From a virus, in IMG/VR virus record IMGVR_UViG_3300021341_000003, positions 1-37,954 of that record: a stretch of DNA of 37,954 nucleotides; one strand, given 5' to 3'. Below are positions 14,309 to 22,045 of the stretch, in pieces. The number at the start of each line of letters is the position of its first letter. The stretch's first letter is position 1. The position numbers were made by a program, and so were the translations under genes. The notes under the pieces were generated by a model that was given only the letters and a program-made list of their open reading frames with translations, was not told the origin of the DNA and searched no databases.

Positions 14309-15867
14309 GCAATCCCTCACCGCAGGGACGTGACATCGAGAAGGAATACGAGAAGCTAACGGGTCACCGCAACGAGCCGCTGCGCCGTGCGCGGGAGAAC
14401 TCCGCATTCTCCGTTCCCTCCCTGATGCCCCCTGACGGCCACAGTGAAACCTCCGTACTTGTCCAACCGTGGCAGTCGGTCGGTGCCCGTGGCTTGAACA
14501 ACCTTACCTCCCGCGTGCTGCTGACGCTGTTCCCTCCGAACACGGCCAACTGGCGCGGCAACATTTCCTCCAAGCGCCTTGAGGAAGCTGGTCTGTCTGA
14601 GGACGAGGCCGCTGAGTTCGACAGTGCGCTGTCTGGCTACGAGCAAGAGTTCCGTCGTAACTTCGAAGCGTCCGGTGACCGGGCCACGATCTTCGACGCG
14701 ATCCGCACCCACCTGTGTACAGGCGATGTGCTGCTCCGTATGCTGCAGAAGGAAGCGAAGCTCCGCTACTACAAGCTCGACCAGTTCGGCGTCCTGCGTG
14801 ACCTCGACGGCAACATCCTCAAGGTGATTGTCAAAGAGTGCATCGCGTACAAAGCCCTGCCGGAAGACCTGAAGGCTGTTGTCCCTGAGAAGGACCCGAA
14901 CACAGGGTCCGAGCGCAAGGAAGTGTCTGTGTACACTGTCCTCGAGCGCATGGAAGGGAAGCGGTTCCAGGAGTTCCAGTATGTCGAAGACGTCTACGTT
15001 GAAGACAGCCGGTCGGAATACCCGAACGAGGATGACATGCCGTGGCGCGTTCTGCGACACACGCAAATCCCTGGAGAGAACCACGGTCGTGCGTTCTTCG
15101 ACGACCTGATCGCTGACCTCAAGACTGTGGACAGCCTCACAGAGAGCATCGTCCAGGGTGTGGCCCTCATGGTCAAGACCATCCTGTTCGTGCGCCCTGG
15201 GTCGCCAATCTCACGCGACAAGCTGCAGAAGGCTGCGAACGGCGACGTCCTCATGGGCGATGCGTCCGACGTTACCGCCTTCCGTCTGGATAAGGTGGCT
15301 GACCTCCAGGTCGCCGTCTCATTTGTCGAGCGGATCGAAGCCCGCCTCGGAATGTCCTTCCTCATGAACACCTCAATCCAGCGTAACGCCGAGCGCGTCA
15401 CAGCTGAGGAGATCAGGTTCATGGCTCAAGAGCTGGAGAGCGCCCTTGGAGGCTTCTACTCCCGCCTCGCAACGGACCTCCAGGTGTGGTACATCCGCCA
15501 ACGGATCAAGGTCATGGAGAAGACCGGCGATGCGCCGCAGCTTCCGCAGGGCCTCGTCGACATCCAGATCATCACTGGCGTGGACGCACTGGGTCGCCGC
15601 AACGAATTGGACAGCCTCGACATCCTACTGGTCGGCATCCAACAGCAGTTCGGCCCGCAGTTGCTGGCCAAGGTCATCAACATGAACGAGTACATCCGTC
15701 GTCGCGCAGCCGCGCTGGGCATCGACACTCGCCGTCTGGTCAACTCCGAAGATCGGACGCAGGAAATCACGGACGAAGAGGGTACCAACGACCTCCTCAA
15801 GACGGCAACGCCAGAGGCAATCCGTCAGGTCGCACCGCTTCTCCAACAACCAACTGAGCAAGCATGA
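14305..15867 (+). CDS. Portal protein / head-tail connector (T7 gp8-like)
   Basis: 520 aa (T7 gp8 has 536). The N-terminal region with PWQSVGARGLNNLTSRVLLT and the following FPPNTANW are typical of T7-type connectors. The C-terminal region (RRNELDSLDILLVGIQQQFG) and a disordered Gln-rich tail also fit. Twelve copies should form the packaging vertex. It overlaps the genes on both sides by four bases. Confidence 0.95.
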   Translation: MSNPSPQGRDIEKEYEKLTGHRNEPLRRARENSAFSVPSLMPPDGHSETSVLVQPWQSVGARGLNNLTSRVLLTLFPPNTANWRGNISSKRLEEAGLSEDEAAEFDSALSGYEQEFRRNFEASGDRATIFDAIRTHLCTGDVLLRMLQKEAKLRYYKLDQFGVLRDLDGNILKVIVKECIAYKALPEDLKAVVPEKDPNTGSERKEVSVYTVLERMEGKRFQEFQYVEDVYVEDSRSEYPNEDDMPWRVLRHTQIPGENHGRAFFDDLIADLKTVDSLTESIVQGVALMVKTILFVRPGSPISRDKLQKAANGDVLMGDASDVTAFRLDKVADLQVAVSFVERIEARLGMSFLMNTSIQRNAERVTAEEIRFMAQELESALGGFYSRLATDLQVWYIRQRIKVMEKTGDAPQLPQGLVDIQIITGVDALGRRNELDSLDILLVGIQQQFGPQLLAKVINMNEYIRRRAAALGIDTRRLVNSEDRTQEITDEEGTNDLLKTATPEAIRQVAPLLQQPTEQA

Positions 15868-16628
15868 CGCAAGTCCCGAATGAAGTAACGACGCCCGCAA
15901 CTGTCACTGGTGCCACCGCACCGGAGGCTTCAGAGCGCCCGGACAATGTGCCGGAGAAGTTCTGGAACGCGGAGACGAAGTCGGTCAACACCGAAGCCCT
16001 CCTGGCATCCTACTCCGAGCTGGAGAAGGAGCGCAGCAAGGGCGCACAGAAGCCCGCCGAAACACCCACCGAAACACCGGCTGAAGAGACGCCATCGGAA
16101 GAAACTCCGAGTGCTGAAGAAGCTGGAGAGTTCGGCAAATACTTCACGGAGTATGCCGAGAAGGGTGAGGTGTCCGCTGAGAGCCGCGAGGAGCTGGCCA
16201 AGCTGGGCATCTCCGGTGAGATGGTCGACGCCTACATCAAGGGCGCAACGGCTGACGCCACTGCCGCTGTCACCTCGAGCAACGAGGCTATCCTCGCTGA
16301 GGTGGGTGGTAAGGAGAAGTTCGACGCCATCTCTGAGTGGGCAAAGACCAACGCCGACCCTGAGACCCTGAAGCTGTTCAACGAGGCTGCCGCCGCAGGT
16401 GAAGCCACGAAGGCCAAGCTCGCGATCGCAGCCATCAACGCTGCCTACGTGAAGGCCAACGGCACGACCGCTTCGAAGCGCGTGACCGGCGAGCAGGTTC
16501 CGGCCTCCGGTGCGGGTTACGACAGTCACGCCCAGTACATGGCTGACATGAACAACCCTCAGTACAAGTCTGATCCGGCCTTCCGTGAGAAGGTCGCAGC
16601 TCGACTGGCAGTCACCACCGCGTTCTGA
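15864..16628 (+). CDS. Capsid assembly scaffolding protein (T7 gp9-like)
   Basis: 254 aa. The N-terminal RPDNVPEKFWNAETKSVNTE and LLASYSELEKE are the typical start of T7-type scaffolds, followed by a Thr/Glu/Pro-rich linker (about residues 60-88) and an alanine-rich helical body. It guides prohead assembly and then leaves the shell. It sits between portal and capsid, as in T7, but here a holin and two tRNAs intervene before the capsid gene. Confidence 0.92.
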   Translation: MTQVPNEVTTPATVTGATAPEASERPDNVPEKFWNAETKSVNTEALLASYSELEKERSKGAQKPAETPTETPAEETPSEETPSAEEAGEFGKYFTEYAEKGEVSAESREELAKLGISGEMVDAYIKGATADATAAVTSSNEAILAEVGGKEKFDAISEWAKTNADPETLKLFNEAAAAGEATKAKLAIAAINAAYVKANGTTASKRVTGEQVPASGAGYDSHAQYMADMNNPQYKSDPAFREKVAARLAVTTAF

Positions 16629-17062
16629 TGGGCGACCTGTTCAGCGTGCTGGGCAAGGGTATCGTTGGGATCGTGGAGGACATCTTCGCGACCCAGCGCG
16701 CCACTGCCGCAGCCAAGATTGAGCTGGAGAAGGTCAAGGTCGAAAGCACCGCCCGTATCGCTGAGGCCCGCGTTCAAGCTGCCATCAACCTCGCTGCCAA
16801 TGCGCAGGCCCACGAGTTTGACTGGGAGAAGATCATGGCCCAGAACTCGGATCGGAGCTGGAAGGACGAGTATGTCCTGATCCTGTTCTCCATCCCGCTC
16901 GTCATGGCGTTCATCCCCCAGCTTCAGCCCTATGTTTCCCAAGGGTTCGAAGCCCTGGAGATTGCCCCTGACTGGTACCTCCAGATCGTCCTCGCTGGCG
17001 CTGCTGTCTCGTACGGCATACGCAAGCTGGTCGACATCCCGTTCCTCCGCAAACGGAAGTAA
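16628..17062 (+). CDS. Holin, gene-transfer-agent three-TM type
   Basis: 144 aa. An amphipathic, alanine-rich N-terminal half (about residues 20-65) is followed by RSWKDEYVLILFSIPLVMAF and two further hydrophobic stretches, then a basic end (FLRKRK). The WKDEY-L-FSIP pattern is characteristic of the three-TM holins first named in Rhodobacter gene transfer agents. It should open the inner membrane so that the GH24 endolysin can reach the wall. Its place between scaffold and capsid genes is unusual; the T7 holin (gp17.5) lies after the tail fibre. Confidence 0.85.
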   Translation: MGDLFSVLGKGIVGIVEDIFATQRATAAAKIELEKVKVESTARIAEARVQAAINLAANAQAHEFDWEKIMAQNSDRSWKDEYVLILFSIPLVMAFIPQLQPYVSQGFEALEIAPDWYLQIVLAGAAVSYGIRKLVDIPFLRKRK

Positions 17063-17105
17063 TTCGGTCGCCCCCTCTGCCTTCGGGTACGGGGCGGCTA
17101 TCTAT

Positions 17106-17181
17106 TCCCACCTAGCTCAGATGGTAGAGCACCCGGCTGTTAACCGGAAGGTCGATGGTTCGAAGCCATCGGTGGGAGCCA
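17106..17181 (+). tRNA. tRNA-Asn(GUU)
   Basis: 76 nt with encoded CCA. The acceptor TCCCACC pairs with GGTGGGA. The D arm is normal, the anticodon loop is CTGTTAA (anticodon GTT), and the T arm is GATGG-TTCGAAG-CCATC. The outermost anticodon-stem pair is a C-A mismatch; all else fits. One base separates it from the next tRNA. Confidence 0.95.
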
Positions 17182-17182
17182 T

Positions 17183-17258
17183 GTTGCCATCTTCTAAATG
17201 GTCAGGAAACCAGACTTTCAATCTGGCAATCCGGGTTCGATCCCCGGTGGCAACACCA
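17183..17258 (+). tRNA. tRNA-Glu(UUC)
   Basis: 76 nt with encoded CCA. The acceptor GTTGCCA pairs with TGGCAAC. The anticodon stem CCAGA/TCTGG surrounds loop CTTTCAA (anticodon TTC). The T arm is CCGGG-TTCGATC-CCCGG. It lies in tandem with tRNA-Asn, upstream of the capsid gene, and is probably processed out of the late transcript. Confidence 0.95.
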
Positions 17259-17427
17259 ATTCCTTGTGACTAGCCATCCTCTTTGAGGGGCACCTTCGGG
17301 TGCTGGCTCACCCGTCACGACACCTACCAGAATACGCTGGCCCTCCGAGGAGGATAACCTTCGTGTACGGAAAAGTAGTCGAGACGAGAGCGTTCAGATC
17401 AAACCTCTCTTCTCAAGGAATATCAAT
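17259..17427 (+). promoter_or_regulatory. Leader of the major capsid gene
   Basis: 169 bases with no open frame of note. A stable UUCG tetraloop hairpin (GCACC-TTCG-GGTGC, 17290-17303) and a second short inverted repeat CCTC/GAGG near 17342 are visible. AAGGA shortly before ATG 17428 is the ribosome binding site. A phage-polymerase promoter is expected here, as before T7 gene 10, but I cannot identify one. Confidence 0.5.
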
Positions 17428-18381
17428 ATGACTGATGCTGTAAACATCACTCACCCCGGTCAGATCAACGGCGCAGGCGCTGTCGACGCGACCTTCCTCA
17501 AACTGTTCTCCGGTGAAGTCCTCTCGGCCTTCCACCAGGAGCAGGTTACGATGGGCAAGTTCCTCGAACGGTCCATCTCCAGCGGTAAGTCCGCTACGTT
17601 CCCGGTCACGGGTCGCCTGAAGGCTTCCCTCCACACGCCGGGTGTGTTCATCGACGGTCAGAAAATGCTGCAGAACGAGCGGGTCATCCCGATCGACGGC
17701 AAGCTCCTGGCAGACAGCCAGACGTCTGACATCGAAGAGCTGCAGAACCACTACGACATCCGCTCGATCATCTCGACCGAGCTGGGTGAGGCCATCGCCA
17801 ACGTGTACGACCAGAACAACCTGCGTTGTGCCATCCTCGGCTCCCGCGACACGACCCCGCTTATCACGGGTGAGACTGACGCTGGTGAGGAAATCGTTGA
17901 CGCTGACGCTGACACGGTGGTTGCAAACCTCGTCGCTGCGATCGCATCCTCGAACACGAAGCTGACCGTGAAGCGTATCCCGAAATCGGATCGCAACACG
18001 TTCCTCGCTCCGGTTCAGTACGCACTGATCCAGCAGTCGAACCTGGTCACCAACCGTGACCTTGGTGGTATCGGCTCCTTCGCGCAGGGTGTCTCTGGTC
18101 CGATCCAGGGTACGTCCCTCATCGAAACGCTGAACCTCCCGCAGGTGGACGAGAGCGCTGACGCTGACGTCATCGCCAAGTACCGTGCAGACTACAGCAA
18201 CGTCGTTGCCGTCACGACCCACAAGTCGGCTGTCGGTATCGTCAAGCTGATGGGCATGTCCCTGGAAGTCTTCTGGGACGGTCGCCGTCAGGTCTGGGTG
18301 CTGATTGCCAAACAGGCAACCGGCCACGACTGGCTGCGTAACGCTGCCTCCTGCTCGATCGTGACTGCGGCTTCGGCCTAA
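17428..18381 (+). CDS. Major capsid protein (T7 gp10A-like)
   Basis: 317 aa (T7 gp10A has 345). VDATFLKLFSGEVLSAF, the stretch KSATFPVTGRLKA, and HDWLRNAASCSIVTA at the end are typical of T7-type HK97-fold major capsids. No frameshift extension (minor capsid 10B) is apparent; the gene ends normally and is followed by strong hairpins. Strong expression is expected from the long structured leader. Confidence 0.95.
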   Translation: MTDAVNITHPGQINGAGAVDATFLKLFSGEVLSAFHQEQVTMGKFLERSISSGKSATFPVTGRLKASLHTPGVFIDGQKMLQNERVIPIDGKLLADSQTSDIEELQNHYDIRSIISTELGEAIANVYDQNNLRCAILGSRDTTPLITGETDAGEEIVDADADTVVANLVAAIASSNTKLTVKRIPKSDRNTFLAPVQYALIQQSNLVTNRDLGGIGSFAQGVSGPIQGTSLIETLNLPQVDESADADVIAKYRADYSNVVAVTTHKSAVGIVKLMGMSLEVFWDGRRQVWVLIAKQATGHDWLRNAASCSIVTAASA

Positions 18382-18399
18382 TCTCGATCCCCTAGCTCT

Positions 18400-18483
18400 C
18401 CCGCCTAGCGCGGGATTGTAGCGCGTCCCCCCTCCCTTTGACCCCCAGTGTAACAGCTGGAGAGGAATGACTGGGAGGGGGGA
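18400..18483 (+). terminator. Paired hairpins after the capsid gene
   Basis: A small stem CCCGC/GCGGG (18400-18404 with 18410-18414) is followed by an 11-bp perfect stem: TCCCCCCTCCC (18426-18436) with GGGAGGGGGGA (18473-18483). The 36-nt loop holds a further CCAG/CTGG stem. The position equals that of the T7 terminator T-phi after gene 10. There is no U-run, so it may act on the phage polymerase or protect the 3' end of capsid mRNA. Confidence 0.6.
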
Positions 18484-18522
18484 TTGTCGCTCCTACATCC
18501 TCCCCAACAATCAAGGACACTC

Positions 18523-19140
18523 ATGTCTGAGTACACTATTCCGACCACGGAACTAGACGCTGTCAACGAGCTGTTGGCGAGCATTCAGGAAGCGCCTATC
18601 ACCTCCCTAGATGAGGCTGCTGAGCAAAGCTCCGATGCGGTGCTCGCTCGCCAGAAGCTCCATCTCGCGTCCCGCAGCGTTCAGTCTGTGGGCTACGCAT
18701 TCAACACCGACAAGTGCTATCCGCTGGCCCCAACCAATGCCGGTGAGATCGAAGTCCCGGCTGGCTTCCTCAAGGCGTCCTTCGAGGACTACTACCCGGA
18801 AGACAAGGGTCGCTTCGTCGTGCGCGGCAAGCGCGTCTACGACCGCCTCAAGCATACCTACAATATCGCGCGCACTCTATACGCCGACGTCACGGTGATC
18901 CTCGAATACGACGACCTCCCGCAGGCCGCTAAGGATTACATCACCAAGATTGCGACCCGAGCGTTTCAGACGCAGATCGAAGGCGAGACCGCCAACTATC
19001 GCTTCACTCGGGAAGACATCGAGAGTGCTGAGGTGAACCTTCAGAACACAGACGGTGACGCCGCAGACTACAATATGTTCAACGCTCCCGACCGCACGAC
19101 TATGAACATCGCCGGTCGCTTCTCTCCGCGATCGCACTGA
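18523..19140 (+). CDS. Tail tubular protein A (T7 gp11-like)
   Basis: 205 aa from ATG 18523 with AAGGA upstream (18513-18517); the frame stays open to 18484, but that region is part of the hairpin spacer. T7 gp11 has 196 aa. AVNELLASIQEAPITSLDE near the N-terminus and YITKIATRAFQTQIEG near the C-terminus are typical of this family. It forms the ring between portal and nozzle. Confidence 0.93.
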   Translation: MSEYTIPTTELDAVNELLASIQEAPITSLDEAAEQSSDAVLARQKLHLASRSVQSVGYAFNTDKCYPLAPTNAGEIEVPAGFLKASFEDYYPEDKGRFVVRGKRVYDRLKHTYNIARTLYADVTVILEYDDLPQAAKDYITKIATRAFQTQIEGETANYRFTREDIESAEVNLQNTDGDAADYNMFNAPDRTTMNIAGRFSPRSH

Positions 19141-21545
19141 TGGCTCGCGTCTCTGATGTAATCGACAACCTGATCCAGGGTATCAGCCAGCAGTCACCGG
19201 CCACCCGCCGACCCACTCAATCAGCCGCTGAGCTGAACACCCGGCACTCCGCCGTGGAGGGTCTTGGCAAGCGCCCGCCGTTGAACCTGATCGACGCCCT
19301 CGTCACGGACAACGTCGTGCCGTTCGCGCACTGGATCAATCGGGACCGCGTCTCCCAATACGTGGTGCTGATCCTCGACGAGACCCTGAAGGTGTTCGAT
19401 GTGTCTGATGGCACCGAGGTCGCGTCGTTCGCGCTCGCGTCAGGCCACCCGCTCTACAATGCGGGGACCGACAAGCGTTCGCAGTACGTCGCCTACACCA
19501 AGGCCGACACCACCTTCATTGCCTCCCGGTCTGTCACTGTGGCGGAAGATGCAGCAACGCATTCCGGTCGCCCCTATGAGGCGGTCATCAACGTGAAGTC
19601 CGGGGCGTTCTCCCGAGACTACGTGGTCCGCGTCAACGGTTCCGAGATCGTCTCCTACCTGACACCGGACGGTGCCCAGGCCAGCCAGGCTGTGTATGCC
19701 TCCACGGACACCATCGCTGACTACCTCGTGAATGGTGACCCAGGCATCGACATCCCAGGCACGCCCGACGACGTCATCGGCTCGCTCGATACGCTCGTGG
19801 CGTCCGGCTACACGATCACCCGCAACGGCTCCGTCATTGTCGTCTCCCATCCGACCACTGACTTCACGATCGACGTGGACGACGGGCAGGGCGGTAACGC
19901 CATGACGGTCATCAAGGGCTCGGTCAACAAGTTCTCTGACCTCCCTCGCGACACGCCGGTCGACGGCTTCACTATCCAGATCACAGGTGACGACCAGAAC
20001 CCGTACGACGACTACTTCGTCAAGTGGGACGCCACCCTGAACTCGTGGGTGGAGTGCGCAGCTCCTGGTTCCGTACAGGGGCTCGATGCCGACACCATGC
20101 CGTACCTGCTTCAACGCGGTGCCGGTGGTGTGTGGGCATTCGGTGCGGCCACCTGGCTTACCCGCGAAGCAGGCAGCGACGTCTCCAACGAGGCTCCGCC
20201 GTTCGTCGGTCAGACCATCACCGCGATCTCCTTCAACGACAACCGCCTCGGTATTGGCGCAGGCGAAGACCTGTACTGGTCCGAGACGGGTGACATCTAC
20301 AACTTCTACCGCAAGACTGTGACGCAGTACCTGCCGGACGATCCGTTCGGTGTGGTGTGCTCCGGCGACGAGGAGGAAAGTGTCTCGTCCGTGCGCTCCG
20401 TGCGCCGGTACAACGAGCGCATCCTGGTCGTATCCGATAACCTGCAGTCCGTGGTCGTCTCCGGCAACGAGTTCTCCGCAGGCTCAGTACGCGCCGTCCC
20501 CACCACATCTGTCGCAGTGGACCCAGCCGTACCAGCCCTGCTGCTCAAGTCAGACCTGATCCTCCCAACCGCCCACGGTAAGTGGTCCGGTATCAGCCAG
20601 CTGTTCGTGGACGCCCTGTCCGCCACGGCTGACGTCGAGGACATCACCGAGCATGTGCCCAAGCTGATCCCAGCTGACCTGCACACGTTCACTGGGTCGA
20701 AGACTGAGAGCATGGTGTTCTCCGGGTCGTACACGAAGCCCGCCTCTCTGTTCGTCTGGACCTATCTGTTGAAGCAGCGTGAGCGTCCGCTGTCGGCGTT
20801 CACTGAGTGGACCTTCGATACCGACGCGATCGTCTCCGCACGGGCCACCGGCTCGAGGCTAGACGCGATCCTCCGCAGAGGGATGACCCTGTATCTCCTG
20901 ACGTGTGACCTGTCCCAGGCTCTCACCGATGACGAGCAGGACTTCGTCACGCACCTCGACTGGCGCGTCACGGAAGCCGATTGCACGGTCTCCTACAATG
21001 CAAGCCTCGACATCACCACCATCACCCACCCAGTGGCCGACCTATCGGGCATCGCAGTGGTCTCCCGAGGTGGCGACGAAGAGGGGATAGGGGAGCGAGG
21101 TCAGATCGAGGACGCAGGTGCCGGTTACGTCACTGTCCAGGGTGACTGGTCATCGCGGCTGTTCTTCGCAGGTGTCGACTACACGATGTCGTACCAGTTC
21201 TCTCCGCTGTACGTCCGAGACAAGGAGACCGGCATTGCCCGCCAAGACGGCAGGCTCCAGGTCGCTCACCTCTATCTCGACTATGACCGTACTGGATACT
21301 TCCAGGTCACCGTCCAGCCAGAGGGCACCCGCCCAGCACGCACACGGACATTCGAAGGTCGCATCTTCGACAGCCCGTTCAACGTGACGGACGAAGTCTC
21401 TATCGCCAAGGGCCGCTTCTCGGTCCCGGTCATGACCAACGGCGAGACTGTCACCATCACCATCATCAACGATAGCCACCTTCCGTCCAACTTCGTTCTC
21501 GCGGAGTGGACAGGTAGCTTCACACCAAAGGCTCGAAGACTTTAA
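19140..21545 (+). CDS. Tail tubular protein B / nozzle (T7 gp12-like)
   Basis: 801 aa (T7 gp12 has 794). The N-terminal NLIQGISQQSPATRRPTQSA is the family hallmark. A beta-rich body follows, with ATWLTREAGSDVSNEAPPF and RLGIGAGEDLYWSETGD in the centre. It builds the tail nozzle. The start overlaps the stop of tail tube A, and the stop overlaps the next gene. Confidence 0.95.
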   Translation: MARVSDVIDNLIQGISQQSPATRRPTQSAAELNTRHSAVEGLGKRPPLNLIDALVTDNVVPFAHWINRDRVSQYVVLILDETLKVFDVSDGTEVASFALASGHPLYNAGTDKRSQYVAYTKADTTFIASRSVTVAEDAATHSGRPYEAVINVKSGAFSRDYVVRVNGSEIVSYLTPDGAQASQAVYASTDTIADYLVNGDPGIDIPGTPDDVIGSLDTLVASGYTITRNGSVIVVSHPTTDFTIDVDDGQGGNAMTVIKGSVNKFSDLPRDTPVDGFTIQITGDDQNPYDDYFVKWDATLNSWVECAAPGSVQGLDADTMPYLLQRGAGGVWAFGAATWLTREAGSDVSNEAPPFVGQTITAISFNDNRLGIGAGEDLYWSETGDIYNFYRKTVTQYLPDDPFGVVCSGDEEESVSSVRSVRRYNERILVVSDNLQSVVVSGNEFSAGSVRAVPTTSVAVDPAVPALLLKSDLILPTAHGKWSGISQLFVDALSATADVEDITEHVPKLIPADLHTFTGSKTESMVFSGSYTKPASLFVWTYLLKQRERPLSAFTEWTFDTDAIVSARATGSRLDAILRRGMTLYLLTCDLSQALTDDEQDFVTHLDWRVTEADCTVSYNASLDITTITHPVADLSGIAVVSRGGDEEGIGERGQIEDAGAGYVTVQGDWSSRLFFAGVDYTMSYQFSPLYVRDKETGIARQDGRLQVAHLYLDYDRTGYFQVTVQPEGTRPARTRTFEGRIFDSPFNVTDEVSIAKGRFSVPVMTNGETVTITIINDSHLPSNFVLAEWTGSFTPKARRL

Positions 21546-22045
21546 TGTCCGACGAAAATTACAGCGTTCATCCGCTCACATACGACATCGCGTGTGAGAT
21601 CGCAGCCCGTGTGCTTCCCCTCGACTGGGAAGAGTGCGAGGTCGCAACAGGAAACCATCCCGGCGATTGCCTCAAGGCTGTCGTCGAAACCAACCAGTTC
21701 GCCTTCGCAGTTGTCCGCAACAAGGACGACGAGGCGCTCGCCGCAATCGGCGCATACCCGATCGACAAGAAGTCCTTCGGAGTGTGGATGCTGGTCACGG
21801 ACGCTGTAACCGTCGCGGACGGAGTATTCGCCCGCAAACAACTGCCCGTAATGTTGAAGACATTGGGGAACCTCGTCGGATGTCGCGACGGCGTTCCTCA
21901 CTGTCTCGCATGGGAGGGCAACACAGTTCACATGCGGTGGCTGCACTCGGCAGGCTGGCGACCAACAGGTCTGAAGCAGCCGACGTCCACCGACAAACCC
22001 CTCAAGGAGCTATCCTATGTGCCCACCACCCACTCAGTCGGGTGA
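21545..22045 (+). CDS. Internal virion protein, T7 gp13-like (GNAT-like fold)
   Basis: 166 aa (T7 gp13 has 138). The segment LAWEGNTVHMRWLHSAGW matches the corresponding WVGNTSHIRFLKTIGA of T7 gp13, and its position after tail tube B is the same. T7 gp13 is needed for virion assembly. Its fold resembles acetyltransferases, but enzyme activity is not implied. The C-terminus overlaps the next gene by 29 bases. Confidence 0.8.
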   Translation: MSDENYSVHPLTYDIACEIAARVLPLDWEECEVATGNHPGDCLKAVVETNQFAFAVVRNKDDEALAAIGAYPIDKKSFGVWMLVTDAVTVADGVFARKQLPVMLKTLGNLVGCRDGVPHCLAWEGNTVHMRWLHSAGWRPTGLKQPTSTDKPLKELSYVPTTHSVG

